NCBI RefSeq assembly: GCF_030064675.1
Contig: NZ_CP116413.1
Location: 1,583,001-1,647,000 of the forward strand
DNA: 64,000 bases
Reading direction: 5' to 3'
DNA from: Crossiella sp. CA-258035
GTDB taxonomy: Bacteria; Actinomycetota; Actinomycetes; Mycobacteriales; Pseudonocardiaceae
Shown: one piece after another, positions 7,538-17,870 of the stretch
Position numbering within the stretch: position 1 is the stretch's first letter
How the letters are laid out: each line of letters opens with the position of its first letter
Notes under the pieces: model-generated
The model's input: only the letters and a program-made list of their open reading frames with translations
Database searches by the model: none
What the model was told of the DNA's origin: nothing
Translations under genes and position numbers: made by a program

Positions 7538-9001
7538 ATGAGCGTGGACCAACCCGTGACGGCGGTCCTACCCGATCCGCCCGCGCCCGCGGCCCCGGCC
7601 TGGCTGGCCGAGCTGGCGCAGCGCGCCGCGCGCTGGTCCGGCCAGTTCGTGGTCGACCCGGCCGCGCGCGAGGCCGTGGCCACCGACTCGGGCAACCTCG
7701 ACCACCGCCGCCCGGCCGCGGTGTACCGCGCCAACTCCGCCGAGGACGTGGCGGAACTGTTGCGGCACACCGGTCCGCGGAGCATCCCGGTCGCGGTCCG
7801 CGGCGCAGGCCACTGCCTGTCCGGGCACACCCTGACCGACGGCGTGGTGCTCACCCTCACCGGCGGCCTCGCCCGGGTCGGCGCGGTCGACGCCGAGGGC
7901 CTCATCCAGACCGGCGCCGGGGCCACGCTCGCCGACCTGGACGCCGCGGCCTTCGCCGCGGACCGTCGCCCGGCCTCGGGCCTGCCCGACTACCACGGGC
8001 TGACCGTCGGCGGTGTGCTCGCCGTCGGCGGCATCTCCGCCTGGTGGCGCGAGGGCACCTTGACCGACCGGGTGCGCCGCATCCGGGTGGTCACCGGTCG
8101 CGGCGAGATCCTGCTCGCCTCGGCCACCGAGCACCGCGAGCTGTTCGAGGCCGCGCTGGCCGGGCTCGGCGCCGTGGGCGTGATCACCGAAGCCTGGATC
8201 GAGCTGGCCCCGGCCCAGCCCCGCGTGCAGCTGGACCTGCTGGACTACGCCGACCCCGCGACCGCCTTCGCCGCCATGGACGACCTCATGGACCGCGAGG
8301 CCGCCGACGAGGTCTACCTGTGGGTCCAGCGGCCCGGCACCGGCGGCAGGCCGGAGGCGACCTTCCAGGTGCACGCCTACCAGCACACCGACCGCCGCGA
8401 GCCGCGGCTGCTGCCGGTCGAACCCGAACCCGAGCACCGCCTGACGCAGCTGGTGACCTATCCCGAACGCAGCCGGATGATCACCGAGATGTTCGACAGC
8501 TTCCGCACCTCACTCTCCTGGGACGAGACCACCAAGCTCTGGGACGACGTGCTCCTGCCCGGCCCGCACGCCGAGCACTACCTGACCCGCAGGGTGGCCG
8601 CGTTCACCGCGGCCGACTGGGCCACCGACATTCCGCAGTTCGTGCTCGCCTTCCCGCACCGCAGGGCCGCCTTCACCCGGCCCGCGTTCGCCGTGCCGGC
8701 CGGGGACAGCGACCGGATCGTGCTGGTCGACACCCTCCGCGACCGGGGCAGGCCCGGCGCCGACCCGGCCTGGGCCGCCACCGTGCGGGGCAGCAGGCGG
8801 GCCGCGCACGAGCAGGCCCGCGCCGACGGGGGAGTGGCCTACCCGATCTGGGGCTGCTGGGACGGGGCCTGGCCGCACCCGGTGCGGCTCGGCGCGCACT
8901 GGCGGGAGTTCGCCGAGACGGTCGCCAGGTACAGCCCGCACCTGCACCTCAACCCGGGCACGGGACTGCCCGCGGCGATCCGGGCCGAGCTGAGGCGCTG
9001 A
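7538..9001 (+). CDS. FAD-linked oxidase, cytokinin-dehydrogenase-like
   Basis: 487-residue vanillyl-alcohol-oxidase-superfamily flavoenzyme. The FAD domain holds RGAGHCLSGH near residue 88, whose His matches the position that carries covalent FAD in this family. LPDYHGLTVGGVLAVGGISA near residue 150 closely resembles the corresponding motif of plant and actinobacterial cytokinin dehydrogenases. The substrate domain follows. No signal peptide is seen, so it is probably cytoplasmic. Substrate specificity is inferred only from the motif; berberine-bridge-type carbohydrate or alkaloid oxidation is an alternative. Confidence 0.8.
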   Translation: MSVDQPVTAVLPDPPAPAAPAWLAELAQRAARWSGQFVVDPAAREAVATDSGNLDHRRPAAVYRANSAEDVAELLRHTGPRSIPVAVRGAGHCLSGHTLTDGVVLTLTGGLARVGAVDAEGLIQTGAGATLADLDAAAFAADRRPASGLPDYHGLTVGGVLAVGGISAWWREGTLTDRVRRIRVVTGRGEILLASATEHRELFEAALAGLGAVGVITEAWIELAPAQPRVQLDLLDYADPATAFAAMDDLMDREAADEVYLWVQRPGTGGRPEATFQVHAYQHTDRREPRLLPVEPEPEHRLTQLVTYPERSRMITEMFDSFRTSLSWDETTKLWDDVLLPGPHAEHYLTRRVAAFTAADWATDIPQFVLAFPHRRAAFTRPAFAVPAGDSDRIVLVDTLRDRGRPGADPAWAATVRGSRRAAHEQARADGGVAYPIWGCWDGAWPHPVRLGAHWREFAETVARYSPHLHLNPGTGLPAAIRAELRR

Positions 9002-9169
9002 CCCGGACTCCGCTGTCACGGGCGGACTTCTCGCCCCCGAGGGCGCGGCCGGGCGGGGGCGGTGGTGGGCTCTCCCGGCCGGTGGAGGAACGCGGTTGTG
9101 GCGGGGGTGGGGGCGGTCGCTACCCTTGCAGCCTCCCGCTGAATGCCTATGACCTGCTCTGGAGTGTCC

Positions 9170-10555
<1,386 letters not shown>

Positions 10556-10589
10556 TCCCAGCACCGCGAGAGGAACGGCTGAGCGACTG

Positions 10590-10624
10590 GCCGGGGCTGC
10601 CTGTGGCGGCCCCGGCTTCGTTTT
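10590..10624 (+). terminator. Intrinsic terminator of glyS
   Basis: GCCGGGGC (10590-10597) pairs with GCCCCGGC (10609-10616) and is followed by TTCGTTTT. The TGCC/GGCG flanks can extend the stem. Confidence 0.8.
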
Positions 10625-10780
10625 GGCCGCGGTCACCGCGTTGGACCGGGACCAGCGGCTGTGCTCCGGGTGTGGGAGCACGGTGCGGAAAGGGGCCTGC
10701 CGGGGCGCGGTGATGGCCGGGTGGCGGGTACCTGGCTGGGGGCTGGGGACAGGCGTCGCGGGGTGCTGCCTTGGGGTCCA

Positions 10781-11229
10781 GCCCTTCGCGGTGCGCGGCA
10801 GCTCCTCCAGCCAGCGGGCGATCGCAGGCAGCGCGGTGAGGCCCCCGGCGAGCAGGTAGCGGTCGAAGGTGTGTGGCACGAGCCGGCCGCCGGGCGGACC
10901 GGCCACGTGCACCGGCTCGCCGGGCTGGACGGTGCGTGCCCAGTCCGCGCCGAGGCCGCCCTCGTGCAGGGCGATGTCCAGGTCGAGCTCGCCGGTGGCC
11001 GGGTCGTAGCGGCGCACGGTGTACTCGCGAGAGGTCGGCGCGGCCAGCGGCCAGCGCAGCACGGTGCGGAGGGGAGGTCCGTCGTGCGGGCGGGCCGGAT
11101 CAACGCGGTGCGGGCAGGGGTGGGCCACGCTGAGTTCCGACCGCGTCGCCGCGGCGGCGGGATACCGCCGGGCGGTGCGGACATCAGCGTTGAGCTCGGG
11201 CGCCACGCCACGGACGGTTGAGTCCATTG
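10781..11229 (-). pseudogene. Remnant of a siderophore-interacting (FAD/NADPH ferric reductase) protein
   Basis: On the minus strand, codons between about 11077 and 10781 read REYTVRRYDPATGELDLD, VQPGEPVHVAGPPGG and LAGGLTALPAIARWLEELP, the middle of a ViuB-like siderophore-interacting protein (FAD-binding barrel end and start of the NAD domain). The upstream beta-barrel half is missing, and after the LEELP segment the frame runs into unrelated low-complexity sequence towards glyS. The frame remains open only because of high GC. This is best read as a gene deleted at both ends. Confidence 0.7.
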
Positions 11230-11309
11230 TGGACGTTGGTGTCGGGGGCATGGGCCCGGTTCTCCTTTCGGTGGTGCGATGTGGCGTTCCGGGCTCGCAC
11301 GGCATGTGC

Positions 11310-12209
11310 TCAGCTCGCGATCACGTCGGGGCGGGAGGTGAGGCGGGCCAGCGCGTGGGCCGCGCAGAGTTCCTCGGCGACCAGCTCCGGTTCGGCCACC
11401 AACCGCTCCACCGGTGTGCGCACCACGTGCACGCCAGCGGCGGTCAACGGGTCCGGGCCTTCCGGGCGGGGGTTGTCCAGCCAGCGCCAGGCCAGCGCCA
11501 AGTCATCCCACCAGGCGTCGGCCATGCCCAGCAGCTGGCGGCCGTCCAGGGTGATGCGCCGGTGCCAGGTCGGTGGTGGCAGCGCGCCGAGGGCGATCAC
11601 GCGGCGGGCGCGGGCCTGGCGGATGTCGACCACCTTGACGTCCAGCTTCTCCAAGGCGGCGCGCACCGCGGGACGGCCGCGCTGCGGTGAGTCGTCCAGC
11701 TCGGCCCACAGCTCCGCGGCCGTCACGCCACCGTGCGCGCAGGCCAGGTTGAGCAGCGTGCCCAGCTCGGTCGGGCACCGGGTCCAGCGGGCGGCATCCA
11801 GGGTCGCCCGGGCCACCGAGGTCACCGGGAAGCCCCGGGACATCGTCCACTTCGGCAGCTGGCGCAGCCGTTCCATCCGCAGCGGTTTGGCCGGTCGGGT
11901 CCGGTTGGCGTAGGGCACCACCAGGTGGACGGTGCCGTCCAGGCCGGGGATCGGGATGCCGTGCAGCTGCAACGCGTCGTAGCCGGTGAGCAGCGCGTCC
12001 GGCTCGGCATAGCGCAGCGCCGCGCGCAGGAAACCCGCGCGGGTCGGGCGGGTGCCGGTGAGCAGGACGACGCCGGGCAGCGGCTCGCGCCAGGAGTGCA
12101 CCAGTCTGCCGGGCAGGCCGAGCCGGAACAGCTCGGTGGTCTTGGCCACCTGGTGCGGGAACATCGCGGCCAGTCCGTCCAGGCGGACCGGCACGTGGGT
12201 CGCGGTCAT
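11310..12209 (-). CDS. AbiEi-like / DUF559-type conserved protein
   Basis: 299 residues starting at ATG 12209. It resembles the large actinobacterial family annotated as type IV toxin-antitoxin AbiEi-like proteins. A central segment GFPVTSVARATLDAAR is followed by a C-terminal half (WRWLDNPRPEGPDPLTAAGV) resembling the restriction-endonuclease-like fold of DUF559 proteins. No partner toxin (AbiEii) is adjacent, so a toxin-antitoxin role is not supported here. Confidence 0.7.
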   Translation of the reverse strand: MTATHVPVRLDGLAAMFPHQVAKTTELFRLGLPGRLVHSWREPLPGVVLLTGTRPTRAGFLRAALRYAEPDALLTGYDALQLHGIPIPGLDGTVHLVVPYANRTRPAKPLRMERLRQLPKWTMSRGFPVTSVARATLDAARWTRCPTELGTLLNLACAHGGVTAAELWAELDDSPQRGRPAVRAALEKLDVKVVDIRQARARRVIALGALPPPTWHRRITLDGRQLLGMADAWWDDLALAWRWLDNPRPEGPDPLTAAGVHVVRTPVERLVAEPELVAEELCAAHALARLTSRPDVIAS

Positions 12210-12338
12210 GGGGCCAGCGTGGTCCGGCGCCGGGGGCGGGGCCAGCGGCGCCGGAGCGGGCTGTGGACAGGTGCGTGGTTGTGGACAGGTCGCGATCTTG
12301 GCGGGGTTTTCGGGCGGCGGGGGTGCCGGGGTGTGGTA

Positions 12339-13067
12339 TCAGAGGCGGCGGACGTCCAGGGCGTGTTCCACCGCTTTGCCCTCGTCCTCGCGTTGCACCA
12401 GGTAGACCCCGGCGTTCGGCCGCTCCGAGAGCGCCTCGACCAGCTCCGTGCCGCGGTAGAGCAGACCCGTGCCGTCGTCGGTGCAGTAGGTGTCCGGGAT
12501 CAGCCCACTGGCCACCGCGCCCAGCACCGCGGGCCGCCGCGCCGCCTCGGAGTCGAAGTGCACCCCGTTGCCGTAGGGCAGGAAACCCAGCCCGTCGGTG
12601 ACGATCCGCAGCTCCGGCCCGAAGGAGTCGGTCGGCCCGCCCACGTGCCAGCACAGCGAGCCCGCGCTCACCCCGGTCAGCACCACCCCGCGCCGCCACG
12701 CCTCCCGCAGCACCGGGTCCAGCCCGTGCACCCGCCACACCGCCAGCAGGTTCGCCACCGAACCGCCGCCCACCCACACCACGTCGCAGGAGAGCACGTA
12801 GTCCAGCAGATCCGCCGTCGGCGGCATCGGGAACAGGTTCAGGTGCACCACCTCGACCCCGGCCAGCTCACCGGCCTCGGCGAAGTTCGCGTTGAAACCC
12901 CGCTGGTCGCCAAGCGCGGTGCCGATGTGGCACAGCTTCGGCCGCCGTCCCGACACCCCGGCCAGCTCCACCGCGTGCGTCAGCAGCGGCGCGAACTCGA
13001 GGTCGGTGCGGTGACCACGGCGCAGACCACCCGAGGTGGCCAGGATCGTCGGTTGTTCGGCAGGCAT
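12339..13067 (-). CDS. pepE: Peptidase E (family S51)
   Basis: 242-residue cytoplasmic serine peptidase of the dipeptidase E group, cleaving Asp-X dipeptides in characterised members. The nucleophile elbow GVSAGSLCWH is present (Ser about 134), preceded by the strand VVWVGGGSVANLLA as in the family, with a downstream YGNGVHFD segment. It is divergent from the MarR gene, with about 40 bp between the starts, so the two may share a control region. Confidence 0.88.
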   Translation of the reverse strand: MPAEQPTILATSGGLRRGHRTDLEFAPLLTHAVELAGVSGRRPKLCHIGTALGDQRGFNANFAEAGELAGVEVVHLNLFPMPPTADLLDYVLSCDVVWVGGGSVANLLAVWRVHGLDPVLREAWRRGVVLTGVSAGSLCWHVGGPTDSFGPELRIVTDGLGFLPYGNGVHFDSEAARRPAVLGAVASGLIPDTYCTDDGTGLLYRGTELVEALSERPNAGVYLVQREDEGKAVEHALDVRRL

Positions 13068-13108
13068 AGCCCGATCGTGCCATTTTCCGCGCCGGTTAGG
13101 GTCCGAAC

Positions 13109-13576
13109 ATGAGCGAGCCCCGTTGGCTGTCCGAGGCCGAGTTGCGGACCTGGATCACCTTCGTGGAGGCCACCCACCTGTTGGAGCGCAGGCTGGAACA
13201 CCAGCTCCAGACCGACGGCGGGCTCTCCCACGCCCAGTACGACGTGCTCACCACCCTCTCCGCCGCCCCCGGCCAGCGCATGCGGATGACCGAGCTGGCC
13301 GGTCGCACGGTGGTCTCCAAGAGCGGCCTCACCTACCAGGTCAGCCGCCTGGAACGGGCCGGGCTGGTGCGCCGCGAGTCCTGCGCCACCGACGAGCGCG
13401 GCGTGGTCGCGGTGCTCACCGAGGCCGGGCAGCGGCTGCTGGACAAGATCGCCCCCGGGCACGTCGACACCGTGCGCGACTACCTCATCGACCTGATGAC
13501 CGCGGAGGAGCGGGCCGTGCTGGAACGGGTCATGTCCGCGGTGCGCGAACGCGTCCGCCGCGAGGACTACCCCTGA
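13109..13576 (+). CDS. MarR-family transcriptional regulator
   Basis: 155-residue winged-helix dimer. The DNA-binding core MTELAGRTVVSKSGLTYQV lies near residues 60-80, followed by the wing RRESCATDERGVVAVLT. It is divergent from pepE and upstream of an ABC exporter, either of which could be its target. No ligand can be inferred. Confidence 0.88.
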   Translation: MSEPRWLSEAELRTWITFVEATHLLERRLEHQLQTDGGLSHAQYDVLTTLSAAPGQRMRMTELAGRTVVSKSGLTYQVSRLERAGLVRRESCATDERGVVAVLTEAGQRLLDKIAPGHVDTVRDYLIDLMTAEERAVLERVMSAVRERVRREDYP

Positions 13577-13585
13577 CAAATGTCA
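13574..13585. promoter_or_regulatory. Dyad TGACAAATGTCA ahead of the exporter operon
   Basis: Two 5-bp arms (TGACA/TGTCA) centred about 65 bp upstream of the ABC ATPase start, overlapping the MarR stop. NarL/DesR-type response regulators bind dyads of this form, and such a regulator is encoded at the end of this operon. Binding is inferred. Confidence 0.45.
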
Positions 13586-13644
13586 TGGCGGGGCCGTGAC
13601 GAGCGGCCTGCGTCCCAGCCGCGCGCGGGCGGCACCGTAGGGGC

Positions 13645-14577
13645 ATGCCCACAGCAACCCTGACCGGCGCGGACCGCGAGATCGCGGCCGGCGCCGCGAT
13701 CCACCTCCGTGGCCTGCGCAAACACTTCGGGCCGGTGCGCGCCGTGGACGGCGTCGACCTGACCGTGGCCCCCGGCGAGGTGCTCGCCCTGCTCGGCCCC
13801 AACGGCGCGGGCAAGTCCACCACCGTCGACCTCGTCCTCGGCCTCACCCGCCCCGACGCCGGCGAGGTGCACGTCTTCGGCCACCGCCCCGACGAGGCGG
13901 TCCGCAACGGCGTCATCGGCGCCATGTTGCAGGGCGGCGCGCTCATCGACGACGCCACCGTCGGCGAGCTCGTCCGCATGGTCGCCGCCCTGCACCGCAG
14001 GCCCCAGGCCGCCGCGGCCGCCCTGGCCAAGGCGGGCGTCGCCGAGCTGGCCAAGCGGCGCTGCAAGAAGCTCTCCGGTGGTCAGCGGCAACGCGTCCGC
14101 TTCGCCATCGCCCTGGTCAGCGACCCCGACCTGCTGATCCTGGACGAGCCCACCGCCGCCATGGACGTGGAGACCCGCCGCCACTTCTGGCAGAACATCC
14201 GCGAGCTGACCAGCACCGGCAAGACCGTCGTCTTCGCCACCCACTACCTGGAAGAAGCCGAGAGCTACGCCGACCGCGTGGTGCTGATGCGCGCCGGAAC
14301 GGTCGTCGCGGACGGCACCGTCGCCCAGATCAGGGCCACCGCGGCCGGCCGGACCGTGCGTGCCGTGCTCCCTGGGAGTGCGCACGGCACGCTCGGCGAG
14401 CTGCCCGGGGTCACCCGCGCCGAGCTGCGCGGCGAGCACGCCACGCTGGCCTCCACCGACTCCGACGCCACCCTGCGGGCCCTGCTCGCCCGCTACCCCG
14501 GCGCGCACGACATCGAGATCACCACCGTCGGCCTCGAGGACGCTTTCCTCGCGCTGACCAGCGAGGAGGACAAGTGA
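13645..14577 (+). CDS. ABC exporter ATP-binding subunit
   Basis: 310 residues. Walker A LLGPNGAGKSTT near residue 52, signature LSGGQRQRV near 145, Walker B LLILDEPTAAMD near 165, and switch His in FATHYLEEAE near 197. The C-terminal 80 residues form the accessory domain of the DrrA/CcmA-like drug and lipid exporters. It overlaps the permease gene by 4 bp and is probably cotranscribed with the kinase and regulator behind it. Confidence 0.95.
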   Translation: MPTATLTGADREIAAGAAIHLRGLRKHFGPVRAVDGVDLTVAPGEVLALLGPNGAGKSTTVDLVLGLTRPDAGEVHVFGHRPDEAVRNGVIGAMLQGGALIDDATVGELVRMVAALHRRPQAAAAALAKAGVAELAKRRCKKLSGGQRQRVRFAIALVSDPDLLILDEPTAAMDVETRRHFWQNIRELTSTGKTVVFATHYLEEAESYADRVVLMRAGTVVADGTVAQIRATAAGRTVRAVLPGSAHGTLGELPGVTRAELRGEHATLASTDSDATLRALLARYPGAHDIEITTVGLEDAFLALTSEEDK

Positions 14578-15311
14578 ACCCGACGTACGTGCTCATCGAG
14601 GTCAAGCTGATCGTGCGGCAGTTCGCCTTCCTGTTCTTCACCATCGTGGTGCCCACCGCGATGTTCCTGATCTTCTCCGGCATCTACGGCGGCCCGGCGG
14701 CCACCTTCGGCAACGGCACCCCGGTCACCGCGGCCACCATGGTCAGCATGGCCTCCTTCGCGGCCATGTCCGCCGCCCTGGTCACCGGTGGGCGGATCGC
14801 GCTGGAACGCCAGATCGCCTGGCACCGGCAGTTGCGGCTCACCCCGCTCTCCGGCGGCGGCTACCTCCTGGCCAAGGGCCTGATCGCGGTGCTGGTCGCG
14901 GTGCCCGCGATGCTCGGCGTGCTCGCGGTCGGGCTGCTGGTCAAACAGGTCGACCTCAGCCTGGCGCAGTGGGCGATGCTGATCGGCGGGCTGGTGCTCG
15001 GCTCGGTGCCGTTCGCGCTGCTGGGCATGGCCATCGGGCAGCTGGCCAGCGCGGAGTCCGCCCAGGCTGTCACGCCCGCGGTGATGATGGCGCTGGCCAT
15101 GGTCGGCGGGCTGATGGTGCCGGTGGAGATCATGCCCACCTGGGTGGGCGACATCGCCAGGGCGCTGCCCAGCTTCTGGTTCCGGGAGAACGGGATCAGG
15201 GTGGTCGCCGAGGGCACGGTCAGCCTGACCTCGATCGCGGTGCTCGGCGGGGTGACGTTGGTGCTGGGACTGTTCGTGGCCAGGCGGTACCGGCTCAGCG
15301 CGGCCCGCTGA
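14574..15311 (+). CDS. ABC-2 type exporter permease
   Basis: 245 residues with six hydrophobic segments, GTG start inside the ATPase stop. The layout is that of the ABC2_membrane family that pairs with DrrA-like ATPases. Substrate unknown; control by a DesK/DesR-like pair suggests membrane-stress or antibiotic efflux. Confidence 0.92.
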   Translation: MNPTYVLIEVKLIVRQFAFLFFTIVVPTAMFLIFSGIYGGPAATFGNGTPVTAATMVSMASFAAMSAALVTGGRIALERQIAWHRQLRLTPLSGGGYLLAKGLIAVLVAVPAMLGVLAVGLLVKQVDLSLAQWAMLIGGLVLGSVPFALLGMAIGQLASAESAQAVTPAVMMALAMVGGLMVPVEIMPTWVGDIARALPSFWFRENGIRVVAEGTVSLTSIAVLGGVTLVLGLFVARRYRLSAAR

Positions 15312-15331
15312 CCACGCCTACGGTGTCCGCC

Positions 15332-16417
15332 ATGACCACGAACACCGCGCCCAGGATGCGGTCCTGGGAGCTGTTCGCCGGGTTCTTCCTGCTCTTCCTG
15401 ATGTTCCCGGTCTACTACCTGTTCGAGGCGGACCGGCCGGTGGCGCTCAAGATCGCCGGACTGGCCGGGATCGGGATCGTCGGCGCCACCTACCTGCTGC
15501 TGCCGCCCAGGCTGTTCGAGGCGCGGATGTGGCAGCGGCTGGCGCTGATCCTCGGCCAGGCCGTACTGATCGTGCTCATCGTGCTGGTCTTCGGGGTGCC
15601 GTTCCTGAGCCTGTTCGTCTACGTCGCGGCCAGCGCGGCGGTCCTGCTGCCGGTGTGGCTGGCGGTGCTGGTGCCGATCGGTCCCAGCGTCGCCGCGGTG
15701 CACGCGGTGCTCAACGGCGGGCCGATCTGGCTGGCCTGGATCGTCCTGGCGATGCTGCTGAGCACGTTCAGCGTGCTCGGCCTGGCCGAGCTGATCCGCG
15801 GCAACATCAAGCTCTACCGCGAGCAGCAGCAGGCCGCGCTGCTGGCCGTGGCCGAGGAACGCGCCCGGCTGGCCCGGGACCTGCACGACGTGCTCGGGCA
15901 CAGCCTGACCACCATCACCCTCAAGGCCGGGCTGGCCAGGCGGCTGCTGGAAGCCGGGCGGCCGGAGGCGGCGATCGCCGAGGTCACCGACGTGGAGGCG
16001 CTCTCGCGGGCCGCGCTCACCGATGTCAGGGCCACCGTTTCCGGCTACCGCGAAGCCTCGCTGGTGGCCGAGCTGGCCGGGGCGCGGGTGGCGCTGCAGG
16101 CCGCCGGGATCACCGCCGACCTGCCGCACGCGGTGGACAACGTGGCGCCCCGGCACCAGCAGGTGCTGGCCTACGTGCTGCGCGAGGGCGTGACCAACGT
16201 GCTCCGGCACAGCGGCGCGACCCGCTGCGAGGTGCGCTTCGGGTTGTCCTGGCTGGAGATCCGGGACGACGGCGGCACGCCGGAGCAGACCGGCGGGCCG
16301 GGCACCGGGCTCGCCGGCCTGACCGAACGACTCGCCGCCGTCGGCGGCACCGTGGACGCCGGTCCGCTGCCTGCCGGTGGTTTCCGGCTGCGCGCGGAGA
16401 TCGAGGAGAACGCATGA
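15332..16417 (+). CDS. Sensor histidine kinase, NarX/DesK type
   Basis: 361 residues. Four to six N-terminal membrane spans (about 15-160) form the sensor. HisKA_3 contains LARDLHDVLGHSLTTITLK with phospho-His near residue 185, and the GHKL ATPase has the N-box region LREGVTNVLRHSGA and a C-terminal GTGLAGL G-box. Its stop overlaps the response-regulator start (ATGA). The membrane-embedded sensor with no extracellular domain is typical of kinases that sense the bilayer or a partner transporter. Confidence 0.93.
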   Translation: MTTNTAPRMRSWELFAGFFLLFLMFPVYYLFEADRPVALKIAGLAGIGIVGATYLLLPPRLFEARMWQRLALILGQAVLIVLIVLVFGVPFLSLFVYVAASAAVLLPVWLAVLVPIGPSVAAVHAVLNGGPIWLAWIVLAMLLSTFSVLGLAELIRGNIKLYREQQQAALLAVAEERARLARDLHDVLGHSLTTITLKAGLARRLLEAGRPEAAIAEVTDVEALSRAALTDVRATVSGYREASLVAELAGARVALQAAGITADLPHAVDNVAPRHQQVLAYVLREGVTNVLRHSGATRCEVRFGLSWLEIRDDGGTPEQTGGPGTGLAGLTERLAAVGGTVDAGPLPAGGFRLRAEIEENA

Positions 16418-17019
16418 TCCGGGTCCTGCTCGCCGATGACCAGGCCCTCGTCCGCGGCGCGCTGGCCGCACTGCTCGGGCTGGAGGCCGACATCCAGGTC
16501 GTCGCGCAGGTGGGCTCCGGTGACGAGGTGCTCGCCGCGGCCACTGAGCACCGGCCCGATGTGGCGCTGCTGGACGTGCAGATGCCCGGCAAGGACGGCC
16601 TGGCCGCGGCCGCCGAGCTCCGCGCCGCGCTGCCGGCATGCCGGGTGCTGATCCTGACCACCTTTGGCAGGCCCGGCTACCTGGCCAGGGCGATGAGCGC
16701 GGGCGCGGCCGGGTTCGTGGTCAAGGACGCGCCGCCGGAACAGCTCGTCGACGCGGTCCGGCGGGTGCACGCCGGGCTGCGCGTGGTCGACCCCGGACTG
16801 GCCGCGGAGTCCCTGTCCAGCGGGGCGAGTCCGCTGAGCACGCGGGAACGGGAGGTGCTGGCCTGCGCGCGGGACGGCGGCACCGTCGCCGATGTGGCCA
16901 AGGCGCTGCGCCTGTCCGAGGGCACGGTGCGCAACCACCTGTCCTCGGCGATCGGCAAGACCGGCGCGCGCACCAGGGCCGAGGCCGTGCGCATCGCCGA
17001 CGACCGCGGTTGGCTTTGA
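16414..17019 (+). CDS. LuxR/NarL-family response regulator
   Basis: 201 residues. The receiver has acidic ADDQ near residue 8, phospho-Asp in LLDVQMPG near residue 54 and the family's LTTFGRPGYLARAM segment near 85, as in DesR. The C-terminal HTH is LSTREREVLACARDGGTVAD and following. It likely controls the exporter operon it ends, through the dyad at 13574. Confidence 0.94.
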   Translation: MIRVLLADDQALVRGALAALLGLEADIQVVAQVGSGDEVLAAATEHRPDVALLDVQMPGKDGLAAAAELRAALPACRVLILTTFGRPGYLARAMSAGAAGFVVKDAPPEQLVDAVRRVHAGLRVVDPGLAAESLSSGASPLSTREREVLACARDGGTVADVAKALRLSEGTVRNHLSSAIGKTGARTRAEAVRIADDRGWL

Positions 17020-17189
17020 CCCGACCGGGTATCCCGCACCCCGCCGCACCCCGCGAAATCCGCCCGCCGCACAACACGCGCGCGCGGGGAATCCCCCCGA
17101 TTTCCATTTTACCGGCGGGCGCCGACAAAACCGGGAATCGGCGGCCACCGGAAGCTGATCTTGACCGAGTTCGTGACAGCATTGCGGGC

Positions 17190-17870
17190 ATGACAGGACA
17201 CGCCCCGACCGGCCGGGGAGCGACGGCACGGCTGTTGCGGCGCGTGCTGGCCGGGCTCGTGCTGCTGCCCCTGCTGATCGTCGGCGGCACGGCCTTCCGG
17301 GTGTGGCAGGTCGCCCGGCAGGACGACCGGTCCACCGCGGACATCGCCGTGGTGCTCGGCGCCGCGCAGTACGGCGGGCGGCCCTCCGATGTGCTGGAGG
17401 CCAGGCTCGCGCACGCCCAGCAGCTCTACGAGCGGGGTGTGGCCAAGACCGTGGTGACCGTGGGCGGACGCGGGTTGGGCGACACCTACACCGAGGCCGA
17501 GGCCGGGCAGCGCTGGCTGGTCGGGGACGAGACCAAGGCGGGCACGGCGAAGAAGGCCATTCCCAAGGACAAGGTGGTCGCGGTCAAGGAGGGCGCGGAC
17601 ACCTTGGGCAGTCTGCGGGCGGTGGCGCGGGAGGCGGAGAAACGCGGCTGGCAGAGCGCGGTCATCGTCAGCGATCCGTGGCACTCGCTGCGGGCCCGCA
17701 CGATGGCCGGTGACACCGGGCTCACCGCGTGGGCCTCACCGACCCGGCGCGGGCCGATCGTGCAGACCAGGGAGACCCAGCTGCGCTACATCCTGCGCGA
17801 GACCGCGGGCGTGCTGTTCTACCGGCTCACCCACACCTCCACCAACCTGGTCGACAATGGTCTCGGCTGA
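17190..17870 (+). CDS. YdcF/SanA-like DUF218 membrane protein
   Basis: 226 residues from ATG 17190. One N-terminal anchor (about 15-40) is followed by a DUF218 domain beginning ADIAVVLGAAQYGGRPSDVL and containing TVGGRG and EGADTLGSL. Relatives such as SanA affect envelope barrier function. The last 14 bp overlap dgt, suggesting translational coupling. Confidence 0.85.
   Translation: MTGHAPTGRGATARLLRRVLAGLVLLPLLIVGGTAFRVWQVARQDDRSTADIAVVLGAAQYGGRPSDVLEARLAHAQQLYERGVAKTVVTVGGRGLGDTYTEAEAGQRWLVGDETKAGTAKKAIPKDKVVAVKEGADTLGSLRAVAREAEKRGWQSAVIVSDPWHSLRARTMAGDTGLTAWASPTRRGPIVQTRETQLRYILRETAGVLFYRLTHTSTNLVDNGLG

Noticed and set aside
11310-12209. Type IV toxin-antitoxin locus
   Set aside because: Only the AbiEi-like protein is present; no AbiEii nucleotidyltransferase gene flanks it.
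14861-16639. 592-codon minus-strand frame opposite the permease and kinase
   Set aside because: Shadow of the plus-strand operon; composition is Arg/Gln/Ala/His repeats with no family features.
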